DNA of 64,000 nucleotides from Melampsora larici-populina 98AG31 (GCF_000204055.1 NW_006768810.1:706907-770906); one strand, 5' to 3'. Shown: positions 1 to 12,075, counted from the stretch's first letter. Notes: generated from the sequence alone by a model not told the origin. Numbers and translations are program-made.

Positions 1-640
1 CGTGTGATGTGCTTACATGGCGAGTGTACTCATTATCAACCCTTGTTGCCTGTTGTTTGCCAGTAAGCACTATAATTCCGTTGTTTTTTCTTGATATGTG
101 TATTCATATTGAGAAAATCATGTTGGATCCTTAGACAAAACTGCCATTTCCAAATGGTGTCTGTTTTGCAAATATGCACGTGCTCCGATTGGATAATGTA
201 CCCTGCGCCTCCCAAGGCCCACTCAATTGGGCCAATGGTCAGCCTCACCTCCCATTTTGCTTGATGGTGTTAAGGCCTGGCTCAGGGATCAAGGCTTGTC
301 GACGGAATGGAGGAAAGGGTTTACCAAGCAATCACGTAAAGTATATTGATTGTCGGATGAGGAAGAGGGAAAGCATATTACGTAATACAAGTATATAGCT
401 AACTCTCAACCGTGACATGTGTTGTAGGTTTCACACGTGTTACATATAGATTCATAACATTATTCCCCTTTTAACTCCCCCTTTTAACGCCCAAGCTCCC
501 TCTTGAAAGCTCTGCGTTCTTCCCCTGGGCAGCATTAAAAAACCCAGTGGGAAAAAGCTATGCCCACTCTCACCTTCTCCGTCTTCTCCTATATCTTGAC
601 GCGCCATCTGGGAATCTTCTGTTAAAATCATTTAATAAAT
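1..640. other. No gene recognised
   Basis: I see no convincing gene here. The two short open frames have no recognisable motif. From about 460 the sequence is C/T-rich with an AT-rich stretch (TTTAATAAATCTG near 630) just before the transposase remnant at 656, so the right part may belong to the same decayed element, but no terminus is visible. Confidence 0.4.
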
Positions 641-655
641 CTGTACTATTGGAAC

Positions 656-940
656 TCCGTGCTAGTGTTAGACCACGCCCCCGAGCACCACGGCGGCAGC
701 ATGGTAGCTGAATTGTGCAAAGCTCACGGGGTCAGGGTGATTTACTTACTGGTGTATAGCCCAGACCTCAACCCTATTCAGAAGGGTTCTTCTCCGGTGA
801 AAGTAAACTCTATAAGAAGCCAGGGCCTTCAGGGTGCAATTGATGCTGATGGGGACCAGGCTGTGGTATAGGTGACAATAATGGATGTCTTCACAGATGA
901 ATTGTGCAAAAAGTTGTTCAAGGGAAGTGGCTATGTGTAG
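656..940 (+). pseudogene. IS630/Tc1-mariner-type DDE transposase, C-terminal remnant
   Basis: This is the C-terminal end of a DDE transposase of the IS630/Tc1-mariner group, which cuts and pastes its own transposon. The frame shows the second catalytic block VLDHAPEHHGG, then ELCKAHGVRVIYL and the hallmark YSPDLNPI about 25 residues later. The usual catalytic Glu after NPI is Gln here (NPIQKG), so the catalytic triad is broken. A TAG at 869-871 interrupts the frame, after which recognisable C-terminal sequence (DVFTDELCKKLFKGSGY) continues to a second stop at 938-940. The N-terminal half, including the DNA-binding domain, is missing. I could not define terminal inverted repeats. It is a dead fragment. 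Confidence 0.8.
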
Positions 941-2933
941 CCCTGTGGTGTAACCAAAGTTGTACCTTTTGTTTCTTTCAATTTCTTCCACTTTTGTCCA
1001 TCAAATGAGATCAAACAAAGACTTTATTGGGTGAACTGAAAAAAAATTGATTGAATAGAATGCAATCAAAACCATCCAAAAGATACTCATGACTTTCACA
1101 AGGATGATGAAATAGACAGATTGATTTGACTTATGAAACTAATGAGATCCATAAGTCAGATACATCTGTCTGATGATTTTTCTGGACTTTCCCTCCAGGA
1201 TGGTGAAATGAAGGTTTTTGAGAGTAGGGAATGAGCCTATGTCATTTTCAAAAGAATTCAGATGTTGATAGTCATAATTGGACAATATAACAACTCTCAT
1301 ATTGACTGATTTGATATTGTCTGATTAAGACTATCAACATCGTATGAGCATGGTTAGTTACTCTGGCTCATGGTAGCTTTTGCAAATGTCATTGTTACAG
1401 CAAAGACATTTAAAGTCTTCACCTTGATTCAAATGTGATTTGGTGAATATGAACTTGGGAAGTAAGCCATTTTGATTGATTACAATCAAAGAAACAATAA
1501 AAGTGAAACTGGACATATGAACTGAGACTTCACAATAAACGGTGCAAAGAGAAGACAACCTAGACAAAGTGAACATTTTTGGGGGGAGGTGTTTTGAGAA
1601 AATGAAAAGACAATGTTTGATTTTCAAGCCACACAATTTTTGGGAGTGAGAGTTATTAGAAAAAGTGTGCCCATCTACTGGGCTTTTTTGATTTTGGAAC
1701 CTGTTTCATTTGACATGGTTGAAGGTTTGTGCTGGGCATGATCCTCAGCGGCGGCATTGATGAGGATTTCAGCTATGTGGAAGGGAATTCTGTGCCCAGT
1801 CAACACATCAGCTGTAATATGCACGCTTGGGACCAGGTTGGTCCAAGACACCACTTTAGCCTTGCAGAGGATTGAACAAGTGGTGAGATTGTTGCGGGGA
1901 TTTCACATACAGATAAGAAGTTGTCTAAAAGGGTTGAATGGGTCACCACAAACTCAACATCCAAGTTGGATACACATGCCACAGGGTTGGGGACATCCTT
2001 TTCAGTGAGGAGCAAGATAGACTTGCAGGGAAGATTTCCAGATGCTGCAAAAAAAAGTCAACTTGGATCATCGAAAAACCAAAAACAGATAAAGTGATGA
2101 TGCTTGCACAATTCCTGCTTGATTTTCTTGATGGAAGTCACACTGGTTAGAGAAGAAGATGTGTTTTCCAGCATACTTTTTGCCCCGGAAGGAGCTTTGG
2201 GTTATTCCTTGACCTTGATATTGCCTGCAGGAGTGTTTGTAAAGAAATTGTGATGCTTTTGAACTTTTAAGCTTCAAGTGTTGGCACTGGGAAAGGGGAT
2301 GGGGTAGTGTTTCTTGATACAGTTTTCCACATTTGTTTCTGGATGTTGCATCACATTCTTGGCCAACCCCTTCTGGTATTTTGTTGTGCTCAGAGGGATG
2401 GCCCGTGTGGTGTAACCATCACACTGAAGTTTACCAGATAGTCAGCTTGGCAAGATATGAAGCAAAAGATGAAAGAGACTTCCAATTGCTTTTGCCCGTA
2501 TGAACACACATCAATGGGAGAATGAATAAAAGAAAGTCAGGTACCAAGGGGCCAACAATATTGCTTCATCCCAATTCCCCAGATCATATCAATCTTTCAA
2601 GGTGATCCAAGCTCTAAATCTTTGGCCGCTTTGACCACATTGACGTGTAATGAAAACATGAAACATCAGACTTTAAGACCAAATAAATGAATGCTCAAGA
2701 TGAGGCTTGCCAAGGTTTTTTTTGGCCTCAGTGGTTTCCTCCTTCAAAGCTGATAGTCCTCCTCCAATTGAGTTTGGGTCATGTATATTTGATATAAGCC
2801 ACCACTCCAGTAGCCTAGATTGGAAAAACAAGGAAGAATAGCTCAAATAACACAATTCAAATAAAATAAAACACTCAAAGGAGGAGAAGAAAAACACAAA
2901 AGGCCACACATGAGCACTCTTGTTTTTCTTCAC
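941..2933. other. AT-rich stretch without recognised genes
   Basis: The small open frames here (for example 1358-1636 minus, 1757-2008 plus, 2673-2933 minus) lack recognisable domains and conserved splice patterns, and none is convincing. Sequence near 2240-2470 may be decayed coding DNA linked to the broken gene at 2934-4600, but I cannot support a model. Confidence 0.35.
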
Positions 2934-4600
2934 TTAAGGTTTCTCCAACACAATTTTGATTGTACCTTTTGAGCTACAGCTTTTTCCCAAATTTTTGACA
3001 AAATCTTGATAATTCCTGTAATCAATCAATTCTGATTTTGTTGAGCCGACAGTAGCATTCCAGGTCAGCAACGGTGCTAACACGCTCTCCAGAACAACCA
3101 TCTTGATTCTGGGGAAGTACCAAGTGCTTGAACTCATTCAAGGACTTTCCATACAGGAAGACCTTGGAACCCAAGACTGTCCATGCTTGAAGTTGGAAGA
3201 ATTTGTCAGCCCTGAGTACACATACATGTACCCAAAACTAACTTGTAATCAAGAACTATCATATACAAACCTAATTACATATACATACAGCCTATAAACA
3301 GTATTTAGCATGTAATAAAAGACATAAAAAGATTGATTACATATACATGTACGCCTAAAACCGCATGTAGTATGTAATGAAACGTCATTTACACCTCATA
3401 GCTCAGTGTAAAGAGTTAAAATGCTTATACTACATAATATACTTAGTGTGTATATGTAATTCAGCATAATTGGTAATGATCATAACAATCATTAACAACA
3501 AACCCTAAATCAATGTAGTGATACAAACAAATACCACTACAGTTAGGTTTAGAGAGGAGAGTATATAATCCTCTCCTTTCTCAGCCTTCACTAAAATCCC
3601 CCAAGCATATTTTTACACACCTCTTTTAAAGAACACTTTAAAATTCATTTGAAGTACATAATCAAAAGTCTTATAATTATAAGACTAGTGATTCACTTCA
3701 TATCTTTAAAGTAGCTTCCTGACTAAAAGATAAAGTAAATTCTTTCTTCATCCTCTGGATCCCTACTTCCCCTAAGTAGAAACCCCCTACCAGGTTAGTG
3801 ACCTTCCAATAAACATCAGGTTAGTTACCTTCAGAACAACTACAGGTTAGTGACATATATCAACTCACAGGTTAGTGTACCTTCAGAACAACTACAGGTT
3901 AGTGACCTATATCAACTCAAGGTTGGTGTACCTTTTGAACAACCATAAGTTGGTGACTTTATAACAACCAGATTAGTGACCTTCACCTCACTCTTTAATC
4001 TGTTACTTTAAAGATTAAAGGAGGGCCTTGGATCCAGCCTTCGTACTTTATAATAATTATTAATTATAAATCAAACCTCCTTTCAAGGAGTCATCTAACT
4101 GTAGTCTGTCTGGATTTATCCAAACAGACTATCAGTCTCTTTTACTTTCTTTCTTTTCTTTATTTCATTTTGTAAATACTACACATTTGAAATAAAGAAT
4201 AGAATTTCATTACTACACTACCCATTTTCCAACTTTAGTGAGCATAGAGTAATCTCAAAGAGTACCCTACCCTCACAGAATTGATGATGGCAAACTTATG
4301 AGGTGGAGGTGGTTTCTTCTTCCCAGCGGTTAATTTGGAAGGATGTGTTTTGGTCATGCCAGGTGTTACCTTGACAATATTGTTTGTGTGGATCTTGAAA
4401 GTAACCACAATTGTAAATGATTGGTTTTCTTCCATCAATTGACGGCTATCAATTCCTTTGCGCCAGAGGGGCTCAAGAGTAGGATGATGTGCTGGGGTGT
4501 TGTCCCCGTCCATGAATAAAAAGGGCGGATCAAACACTGGAAGAGCAAGTGAAAAATACAGACTAAAGAAACTCATCATCATTGGGATTCTTGACTTCAT
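2934..4600 (-). pseudogene. Decayed gene of unknown function interrupted by a solo LTR
   Basis: On the minus strand, an open stretch from 4600 to 4278 (blocks such as FDPPFLFMDGDN, APAHH-like, FTIVVTFKIH, PHKFAIIN) leads straight into the solo LTR at 3204-4277. Protein-like sequence resumes on the far side (SKVFLYGKSLNEFKHLVLP and YQDFVKNLGKSC) down to a stop at 2934. Joining the flanks across the LTR leaves a frame offset, so the gene appears decayed as well as interrupted. The initial MKSRIPMMMSFF segment may be intron, since a plausible acceptor (CTTGCTCTTCCAG) precedes FDPPF. I do not recognise the family; the style resembles repetitive rust genes of unknown function. Confidence 0.45.
3204..4277. 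mobile_element. Solo LTR (1074 bp) with perfect 5-bp target duplication
   Basis: The element starts TGTCAGCCCTGAG and ends CCCTCACA. It is flanked by GAATT on both sides (3199-3203 and 4278-4282), a perfect 5-bp target-site duplication. A second copy with the same ends and the same order of internal blocks lies at 32453-33450. There is no internal coding region between two LTRs, so this is a solo LTR left by LTR-LTR recombination. Its right third carries degenerate tandem copies of AGGTTAGTGACCTTC (about 3790-3985) and a TATAATCCTCTCC block near 3563. The superfamily cannot be told from the LTR alone. Confidence 0.9.
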
Positions 4601-6281
4601 GGATCAAATTTTGAATTGGTTCACCTGGCATTTCTGGTAAAGCGATTTGAAAAATCAGCGTGTTATCAACCCAAAAAAGGTGGGAACACTGAATGATCTG
4701 AGCTTTGAATTGAATGGATGTTGTCAAAAGAGAGTTGACAATGTTGATGAAAGGCCTAGTATGCTGAATAACACTAAATCAATTGAAAGGTGGTTTGGGT
4801 GAGTTGATAGGTTTTAGAAACAAGTGGAAATGTTAGAGAAACCAAAGCAAAACATGTACCCCCACTGATCAGTCCAAAAGTTGCAAAAAATGGGTTGTCA
4901 GAAACCAAGGAAAATCTGGGAGTAAAAAAAAACACTATATCTCACAACGGCTGTACATATGAAAAATGTGTACGCCTGAGATTTTGGCTGGGTCAACCTG
5001 TGAAGTTGAAGTCAACCAAACGGACTCTGGACATTCAAGTCTTGACCTGTTCAACTGATACACCATCCCCATGGCTTGTTACATTATATATTACATTACC
5101 TCTGGCATTGAGTCTTTGTTCAAAATTTCAATCTCTGAGGGTTCATGATATCCAATCTCACAACCTGAAAATTAGATTATCTTGAACGGACTCAGTGTTG
5201 GACTGAAACCATAGAGAGAAACAATCTTAGTATAAGATGAAAGAGAAAACAAAGTCCGACAGAATCTTATAATAAGATTGAATGGATACAGTCAGATGAG
5301 GAAGAAAAAGAAAAACTACAAATGACTGTAAAAGGTTCAGGTTATAAAGCCAAAAGAAAAACCACAAATGAAATGAAATGATGTCATGAAAGTAATGATG
5401 TCATGATACAAATTTGGAGATGAGTATGACATCATAAAATAATGAAAGAAATGAAATGTAATAATAAAAATGTATTTGTAATAAATGTATTTTATCAGAA
5501 ATGAATTTTGATAGCATGAAAAGAAAGACACACAAACAAAGAACTCCAACACTCAGTTTACTCGATGTTTTTTGGACCATCAATAATGTTTGCATTTAGC
5601 AGAGGAATTGACGATACAAAAGGGTTTGCCAAGGGTATGAAAGGGGGTTGATTACAAGTTCAGAAGAACACGTATCTCTGGCCACATCCACAGCCCATAG
5701 TAACATCTTCAAAAAAGCATGAAACTCAAGCATGGAAAAACCAATCAAAAATGAAGGTGGTGGAAAGAGTGAAGCCTTAAGGTCATCAAGCCTGGAAAAA
5801 TCAGGATGCTTCTCGCTTATGAGATACAATGTTTGTCAAATCATCAACACTTGTAAACACTGTGGCTCAGTTGAGCTAGTGAGACAAACAAACGGGTATC
5901 TACTGTAAATAGATCCTGAAGAGCTGAAAGACAGAAAATAATAGTGTTAGTGACTGCACATACTGGTTGTGATGAGGAAAGGTATGCAGGAAAGTGGAGG
6001 CTCACTTTGGTCTTGGGGAGAAAGGAAAGGATGAACTTTAGAGCAAATTATATACTTGAGGCAAAAAGTCTGTGCCTGGCTAACTTGTGGGTGAGAAAGT
6101 CAATGGAATGTACAGGCTATGCCACATGGCGCCGATGGGCAGAGTATGCCCAGGACTTCTGTAGCCAGGCCAGAGAGGATTACACATGAACTGCACGGCA
6201 TGATCTGAAGGGCATTCTGGCTTTCAACAAACTTTATGATGTGGCTCCATTTTACATGGCCTTTTACATTAATCTCCAACT
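4601..6281. other. No gene recognised
   Basis: This is AT-rich DNA with only short open frames (4895-5185 plus, 5596-5829 minus, 5944-6189 plus) that have no recognisable domain. Several GATGTCATGA-like short repeats occur near 5380-5440. I cannot support a gene here. Confidence 0.35.
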
Positions 6282-6614
6282 CTAGTCGAGTTCATACGGT
6301 AGACAGAAAAAACAAGCACACCCCATGATGAAGGAACACACAATCAGTACAAAAGCAAGCTTTGAGGGGTGATAGGAATGAAGGTGGTCACATGAAAATG
6401 AAGATACATCTGTTTCGTAAATTTGGTCGAATGCTTGTTGACCGGTGAGTTTGTTAGAGTTTTCTCCAATGGAATTAACTGCAGAACAAACTTTATATAC
6501 TGCACCAGGTTTATCATGCCAGACTGTTTGAATACCCATTGAGAAGGAAAAACACGTGGGACACACCTCACACAAGCATAAAATCAATATCACTTTTCTG
6601 TCTACATATTTCAT
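6282..6614 (-). CDS. Possible small secreted protein, unknown function
   Basis: This 110-codon minus-strand frame starts with a basic residue followed by a hydrophobic stretch (MKYVDRKVILILCLC), which could act as a signal peptide. Two or three Cys follow in a polar middle section, and the tail is strongly hydrophobic and Cys-rich (VCSFIMGCACFFCLP). The tail and the GTGTGT after residue 16 could belong to introns, so the true product may be shorter. I recognise no family. It could equally be a chance frame; it is listed because of its length and signal-like start. Confidence 0.28.
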   Translation of the reverse strand: MKYVDRKVILILCLCEVCPTCFSFSMGIQTVWHDKPGAVYKVCSAVNSIGENSNKLTGQQAFDQIYETDVSSFSCDHLHSYHPSKLAFVLIVCSFIMGCACFFCLPYELD

Positions 6615-6977
6615 ATTTTCAACGCACCACTTAGTTGAGCTTGTTGAGAGACACCTCTTGTCTCTCTTACTTAGGTTTCAGCTGTCGTGAAAGGTAGTAA
6701 AGGCTAACATACATTATCATTACACACAAGCAGATTAAGACTAATAATAGTTTAATATTAGAACCTTAATACTCTAACCTTAACCTTCCTATATCAAATT
6801 CACTTTCACATGTCACGTATATCCTCTTTTCCTCATCCGTCATTCTACGGGAGGAAAAGAGTAAGTCTGTTCTATATTAAATCAATAATTATCACTATGT
6901 TTTCTTTCTGTCAATTTCTATTCTTGTTATCATTTTACTAATAATTTCTATTTCACCTGTATTGTTGTCGACGCTAC

Positions 6978-7463
6978 ATCAACTGCTAAAATCATACGTG
7001 TCAACTCTTTTCCCTTTGTTCTTTCATACTTGACCTGAAACCTTCTAGGTCAGATAGTCTTTAAAAGATCACAGAGTTATTTCTCTCCTTATATAACTTT
7101 CATTATCTTCTATTACTTCCTTTTGATACTCTTCTGATTGTATAGGTTAGCATTCAGGTAGTTTAGTGACCAGAGGTGATAGAGGCTCACCTCTAGTATT
7201 TGTCACGGTATATCAGGTGAAATATTATCCGTCATTCTACGGGAGGAAAAGAATCAACTGCTAAAATCATACGCGTCAACTCTTTTCCCTTTGTTCTTTC
7301 ATACTTGACCTGAAACCTTCTAGGTTAGCATTCAGGTAGTTTAGTGACCAGAGGTGATAGAGGCTCACCTCTAGTATTTGTCACGGTATATCAGGTTAGC
7401 ATTCAGGTAGTTTAGTGACCAGAGGTGATAGAGGCTCACCTCTAGTATTTGTCATGGTATATC
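6978..7463. repeat. Nested tandem duplications
   Basis: A 71-bp unit beginning AGGTTAGCATTCAGG occurs three times (about 7145, 7322 and 7393, the last two head to tail). A roughly 70-bp block starting TCAACTGCTAAAATCATACG occurs at about 6978 and 7253, and CCGTCATTCTACGGGAGG occurs at about 6836 and 7230. The 71-bp unit contains a short hairpin (GAGGTGATAGAGGCTCACCTC-type). The pattern is of stepwise duplication, possibly inside an old LTR, but I could not define termini. Confidence 0.8.
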
Positions 7464-7637
7464 AGCTTTCAGGAACCTAGACGGATTTCGTCGCTTTTCA
7501 GAGCTCACGGTATAATGCACGCGAGGTGAGGTATTGAAGAACTGTAATTATATGTGATGAGAACGTGCGCCCCTTCAGATTACTTCAATAGTTCGGGGAT
7601 GCTTGTTGATGCAACTTTAAGACTTTTAAGACTCTTA

Positions 7638-7782
7638 GGGCGTGTTCACTTAAGGAATTTCTGACCAGAAATCACATTCTGTAAATTTTTTAATGCAAAA
7701 ATGAAACATACACCACCAAATAGACACTTTAAATTTTGCAGAATGTGATTTCTCACCAGAAATTGCTTAAGTGAACGCGCCC
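7638..7782. mobile_element. PIF/Harbinger-like MITE, 145 bp, TTA duplication
   Basis: The ends are inverted (GGGCGTGTTCACTTAAG on the left, CTTAAGTGAACGCGCCC on the right) and the element is flanked by TTA on both sides. It has no coding capacity. A copy of the same length lies in reverse orientation at 51501-51645. A 3-bp TTA/TAA duplication is typical of PIF/Harbinger elements. Confidence 0.88.
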
Positions 7783-8621
7783 TTATAAGCAGCTGGATGG
7801 AGTGGGTCAAGGAAAGATTTCTGGAGAATTCAACTTATTGTAAAGCTTGAGTTCACTTCAGAGTAGTAAGATAGCGCTGCCGGGACCTCAACTGTCAACC
7901 CAAGAGAAGTGATTATGCATTCTTATCCTAAATTTCGATATGCTTATGAGTCTCGTCGTTCAGGTTCAGCTTCGCACCCACCATGGTTACAAGAAAAATT
8001 TCAAGTCCTGAGTGAAGACGGGCCAATGATTAATGCCAGCAAAAAGATTCACGATACGTCCTGATTTAAACAGACACAAGATGATTGGGCGCACGGAGTA
8101 TTGTAAAACAGGAGGGATGTAAACAGGATCAAACATGATATGGCATTTTATATGGGCAAATAGTTACCTGGGCTTCAAAATGATAGCTGATGATCAGACC
8201 CCTTCAATGAAACAGATGGACAAGACGGAACATTTGAAGATCTATGATCACCTCTTTTCATTTTGGATCAGAAAATTTGTAATCAACATCACTTTGGATT
8301 GGTAAGAAAATCAGTGTTGAAAGATCAGTTTTATTGTATCATGCGTGATGATATTTTAATTATCCCGACTCACTAAATGATGTTTTGATCTTGTATGGGG
8401 TTGCAACCGGTCGCACCTGCGACATGTGAAATTTTAAAAGGTCAGTATTGGGAATCGCGATGTAAAAAAGGCAAGATAATCACGTTTGAAATAGCCTAGT
8501 TGATTTGCACACCGATAAGTCTCTTTAACCTGAGCCTTGCCATTCACAATTGTGATTATTCCACAGTCTAGATATTCATGATGACAACATTTTTTAGTAT
8601 TGGATACCTTGTTCTAATTTA
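7783..8621. other. No gene recognised
   Basis: No coding frame or structured repeat stands out. This would be downstream sequence of the minus-strand secreted-protein gene that follows. Confidence 0.3.
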
Positions 8622-9029
8622 CTAAGAGTAGTACAACGTACTGATATAAGTCTCATCTTTGGAAGAGTGTCTTCTTAATGCATTACACACTTTCTTGCTG
8701 GGTGACTTTCTAGGGTCAGGTCCATCCGCCAATGATGGAGAGTTTTTGTACACGATACAAGATGCCAAAGCCACTGGTACTCGACCTTTCGGTGGTGGTA
8801 AGCAGTGGTATGCCTTCCCGCCTGTATTCTGACAAACTAGATAATTTATTTGGATAGGCAAACAACAGCACCTGAGAGCTATGCAGTGAATGAACTTACA
8901 ATATCTGCCTTTTACTGTTAAACTCGGCCCCCAAAAGACTGAACATTCTTGGTTGCTATCCCCAAACACAGAGTTTATGCTTAAGTGACAAAAAATTATG
9001 AAGATGAATAGAAACTGACGGATGTACAT
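8622..9029 (-). CDS. Candidate small secreted cysteine-containing protein (109 residues)
   Basis: This is a two-exon minus-strand gene of unknown family. Exon 1 is 9029-8900 and exon 2 is 8821-8622, with a 78-bp intron (GTAAG donor, ATACAG acceptor) whose removal keeps the frame and gives 109 residues. The start is a classic signal peptide: MYIRQ, then the hydrophobic run FLFIFIIFC, with likely cleavage near VFG/DSN around residue 24. The mature part is about 85 residues with five Cys, including YCGKAYHC across the splice junction, and a basic Ser-rich C-terminus (RKSPSKKVC, RRHSSKDE). It is expected to be exported. In rusts, proteins of this size and build are candidate effectors, but no host role can be read from the sequence. 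The in-frame read-through also translates, so the intron call matters for the Cys pattern. Confidence 0.6.
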   Translation of the reverse strand: MYIRQFLFIFIIFCHLSINSVFGDSNQECSVFWGPSLTVKGRYCKFIHCIALRCCCLPIQINYLVCQNTGGKAYHCLPPPKGRVPVALASCIVYKNSPSLADGPDPRKSPSKKVCNALRRHSSKDETYISTLYYS

Positions 9030-10542
9030 CTCCCGTGGTGAGGTCTATTCTTAAGTTGTTGAGTAGCAATCAGATTATGATGTCCTTGTTCTCAGAACAC
9101 GCTTTGCAAAGAAAATTTGAGCGTCGTTTTCACACTCAAGGATACAAATCACAGGGGTATGGATTGAGTCAGATTCGGAAGTTTGTAATGTGTAAAAATT
9201 GCAAGAGTGGTCAGAAGATATGGAACAACACAATCTTTTAAAATGTTTGACAAGTTGATATTCAATGTGCCTAAAAGTAAGGGAACATCTGAGAAAGATA
9301 GTCTTGTCCTGTGCTTTTATATTCTCGAGTTTGACATGATCCTCAGCACATGATTTGGAAATGGTCGTTTGGTCAACCGTTACCTAATCAGCACTCAATG
9401 ATCTGCTGCGGTTGCTTGCAGTCGGCGCACGCGTCAACACTAACATAAATCAACACTAACTCCGCTGTGACTGGGTACATTGGGTTTTGACAGAAAGCAC
9501 CACACCACCAACCACCACGCCACCCAACCTGCTGAAACACGCCTCGGCCTCAAGTCATAACATGACAAGAATGAAAAGTCGTCTTCTGCAGTAACTGTCA
9601 CCACCGCAGTGGCTATGTATAGCAAAGGTCTGCCTCATGGGTGTTTTGACTTGGAATTCGAGCGCTGAATTTCAAAAAATTGTACAACAGGGAAACCTAA
9701 ATAGTGAACATTGATATATAGAAGTACTGATTGAAATTCGCCGGTGTTTGAATTTTTTGACAAAACTATTTTTTTCAAAGATTAATAACTTGCATTTCCC
9801 AACATCCAAGGGTTGAGCACTCCCAATTTCAGCGTGGGACCCATAATGTACAAATCTTTCTTGGTAAGCAATATAGGAAGGTGATCATGGTGCTTTGAAA
9901 GCTGTAACCTACATTTGATATGCAATCAAATTTTGTTGATGTACAATCCACACACGGTTAAAATCAAATCAAAATCAATCAAATATGACCAAGACTTAAG
10001 AACAATGAAAGAAAGATGTGAAGGATAAGTATGTAGCTGATTGACAAATGATGAATACTGATTTACAAGAAAAATGACCCCAACCAAATTATTCTTTTCA
10101 CATGTTTCATCAATAATAATCACTAGCACAATTGGGTGGTGGGCGCCACACTGAAATCCTAATGAATGCTCTTCATGATGTCATTACCCTGGCTTACCAT
10201 ATATGTATCATGATATATAGCTTGGTAGACTTGAAGAGGTTCTTAATTATTAATCACTTTGGATCAACAATATTCTGGATGGCAAGACATGTAAATTGGT
10301 GATATGTAAGACTCACATGTGGAGTGTAGTTGTCAATTATGGCAGTTCACTCTGAGTCTGATGGATTCCCGCGGAGCTTTTGAGAGTTCATTCAGGTAGG
10401 TTTTTGTACATATTTCAGGGCACATACTGTCTGCTTCCAAGGAAGCGTTGGGCAGGGTCCCAGGTAGGATCACAGCCCTGTCAGAGAGTGTTTGGACATA
10501 ACTAAATTACACAACATGTGTGAATTGAAGTGCATAGTTCCC
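9030..10542. other. No gene recognised
   Basis: Short open frames (9035-9241 plus, 9440-9625 minus, 9926-10129 minus) have no recognisable motif. The first kilobase would contain the promoter of the minus-strand secreted-protein gene. I see no repeat with definable ends. Confidence 0.3.
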
Positions 10543-10545
10543 TAA

Positions 10546-10999
10546 GAGCATCAGCACCGGACCTTGTAAAATAGGACCCAATTTGTTTCCTGTATGATGC
10601 AGAGTTGACAGGAAAGAAAGTGTATCCCCAGATGATATGCAATATGAGAATGACTGTGTGGTTGCTTTGCGTGTGATTGAGATATGTTGTACAAGGTTGT
10701 TGCTTGACAGTAAGACCTGTTATGATATTATTAATTCAAGTTCAAGTCCATCAAGAGATCATGTCACTTCACCGTGTCATTTCAAGACTTCATATGTCCA
10801 ATATTGGTAGATTAAGTTTGGTCTGTTTGGGCAATTTTTGGATTATACACTGTCGGCCATTTATGGACAGTCAAGGTCACAATTTACATGCTGTTTAAAC
10901 CATACAGGTTGTTTGCAAGGTCTGGTGCCTTGTGTTTATTCCCACAGGTTTGTAAAACAACCTGTATTTAACTTTTTACGAGGTCCGGTGCTGATGCTC
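10546..10999. mobile_element. PIF/Harbinger-like MITE, 454 bp, TAA duplication
   Basis: Inverted termini GAGCATCAGCACCGGACCT (left) and AGGTCCGGTGCTGATGCTC (right) are flanked by TAA on both sides (10543-10545 and 11000-11002). Inside, a second inverted pair (AACCATACAGGTTG and AACAACCTGT) lies near the right end. No coding capacity is seen. Confidence 0.85.
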
Positions 11000-11278
11000 T
11001 AAGTCTCAATCCCAAACCTAATCCCAGATCCCTAGCCTAAGAGCATCCCCTGCGCGCCTGGAGCTGGAAACATGTTACAGCTGTGTACAAATGACAGCTG
11101 GACACTGTATTTCAGCTTCAGCCAGACTCTCCAGCAAGACACAAACTGGATATTGTGTTTGTGGGGCTACCCTTGTCAAAGATGACTGATTTGTTGGATT
11201 GTGTTCACCATGAGAAGTTATTCTGCTAATAACTTCCAATTGGTTAAAATAACTTAACTTTAAAACCAAGCACAACAT

Positions 11279-12075
11279 TGTAAGTACATACTCATAAAAA
11301 ATTATTATTATTACACCTCACACTTGAGTTTCAAGAGTGACGACATTAAAGGAATATTAAAATAAAAAACTAACTAATCAAGATTCAATAATAATCAAAC
11401 CCTGATTAATCAGAAGTCACATTTGAACCCTGACTAGCTTGAAAATATCATACGACAACCAGCCAGGACAAATACCATTTAATCTAGGAACAATTACGAT
11501 AGTAACTAAAAACACCTTGAACCCAACCAGCAAAAAACCCTAGAATTGATTACCCGCCTAGTGACAACATTTCATCACACCAAGATATTTACAATCAAAC
11601 AAAGTATATAAATAACAGGTATCCATCTAATAAGAGAAAGATCTTTATCCTATAACCCATTACACTTTTTAGAATATCATAGCTTTTATCGACACCCTTT
11701 GATAAAAATCTTTTTGCTTTAGAAAACCCAACATACTATTTAGCTTTATCTTTTTTATTAGCATACATTTATCAAACTAGGTCATATAAAATTTACTGTC
11801 TGAAAGTGCTCATCAACAACCAAAGCCTCGCATCTTAGCACAAGCTAACTTTGCTTACCTATTGAGATCTTGTTATCAAAAGACTCTTTGGAAGACATCT
11901 ATTTGATCAGGATAAATAGATAGATAAATAGATAGTAACTCTCGGATTTTCCAAACTCTAAGAAGAGTTGTCCAAGAAGTAAGTTGCCAACTTACTTATA
12001 CCCTTTCCTGATAAGTTACTTTGGTGACTAATCATCATTATTTCTTCTACTACCATTATAAGTTTTTGAAGGCTT
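11279..12075. other. Internal AT-rich part of the TAA-flanked element, no gene
   Basis: This stretch begins TGTAAGTACATACTC and is AT-rich with no convincing frame. The start resembles the end of a reversed LTR, but I could not find a matching opposite terminus or target duplication, so I do not call one. Confidence 0.3.

Noticed and set aside
5337..5595. Phe/Tyr/Ile-rich minus-strand frames
   Set aside because: They come from AT-rich sequence; two overlapping frames on the same strand are equally open, which suggests chance.
11279..11945. Reversed solo LTR starting TGTAAGTACATACTC
   Set aside because: No matching opposite end or 5-bp duplication could be found.
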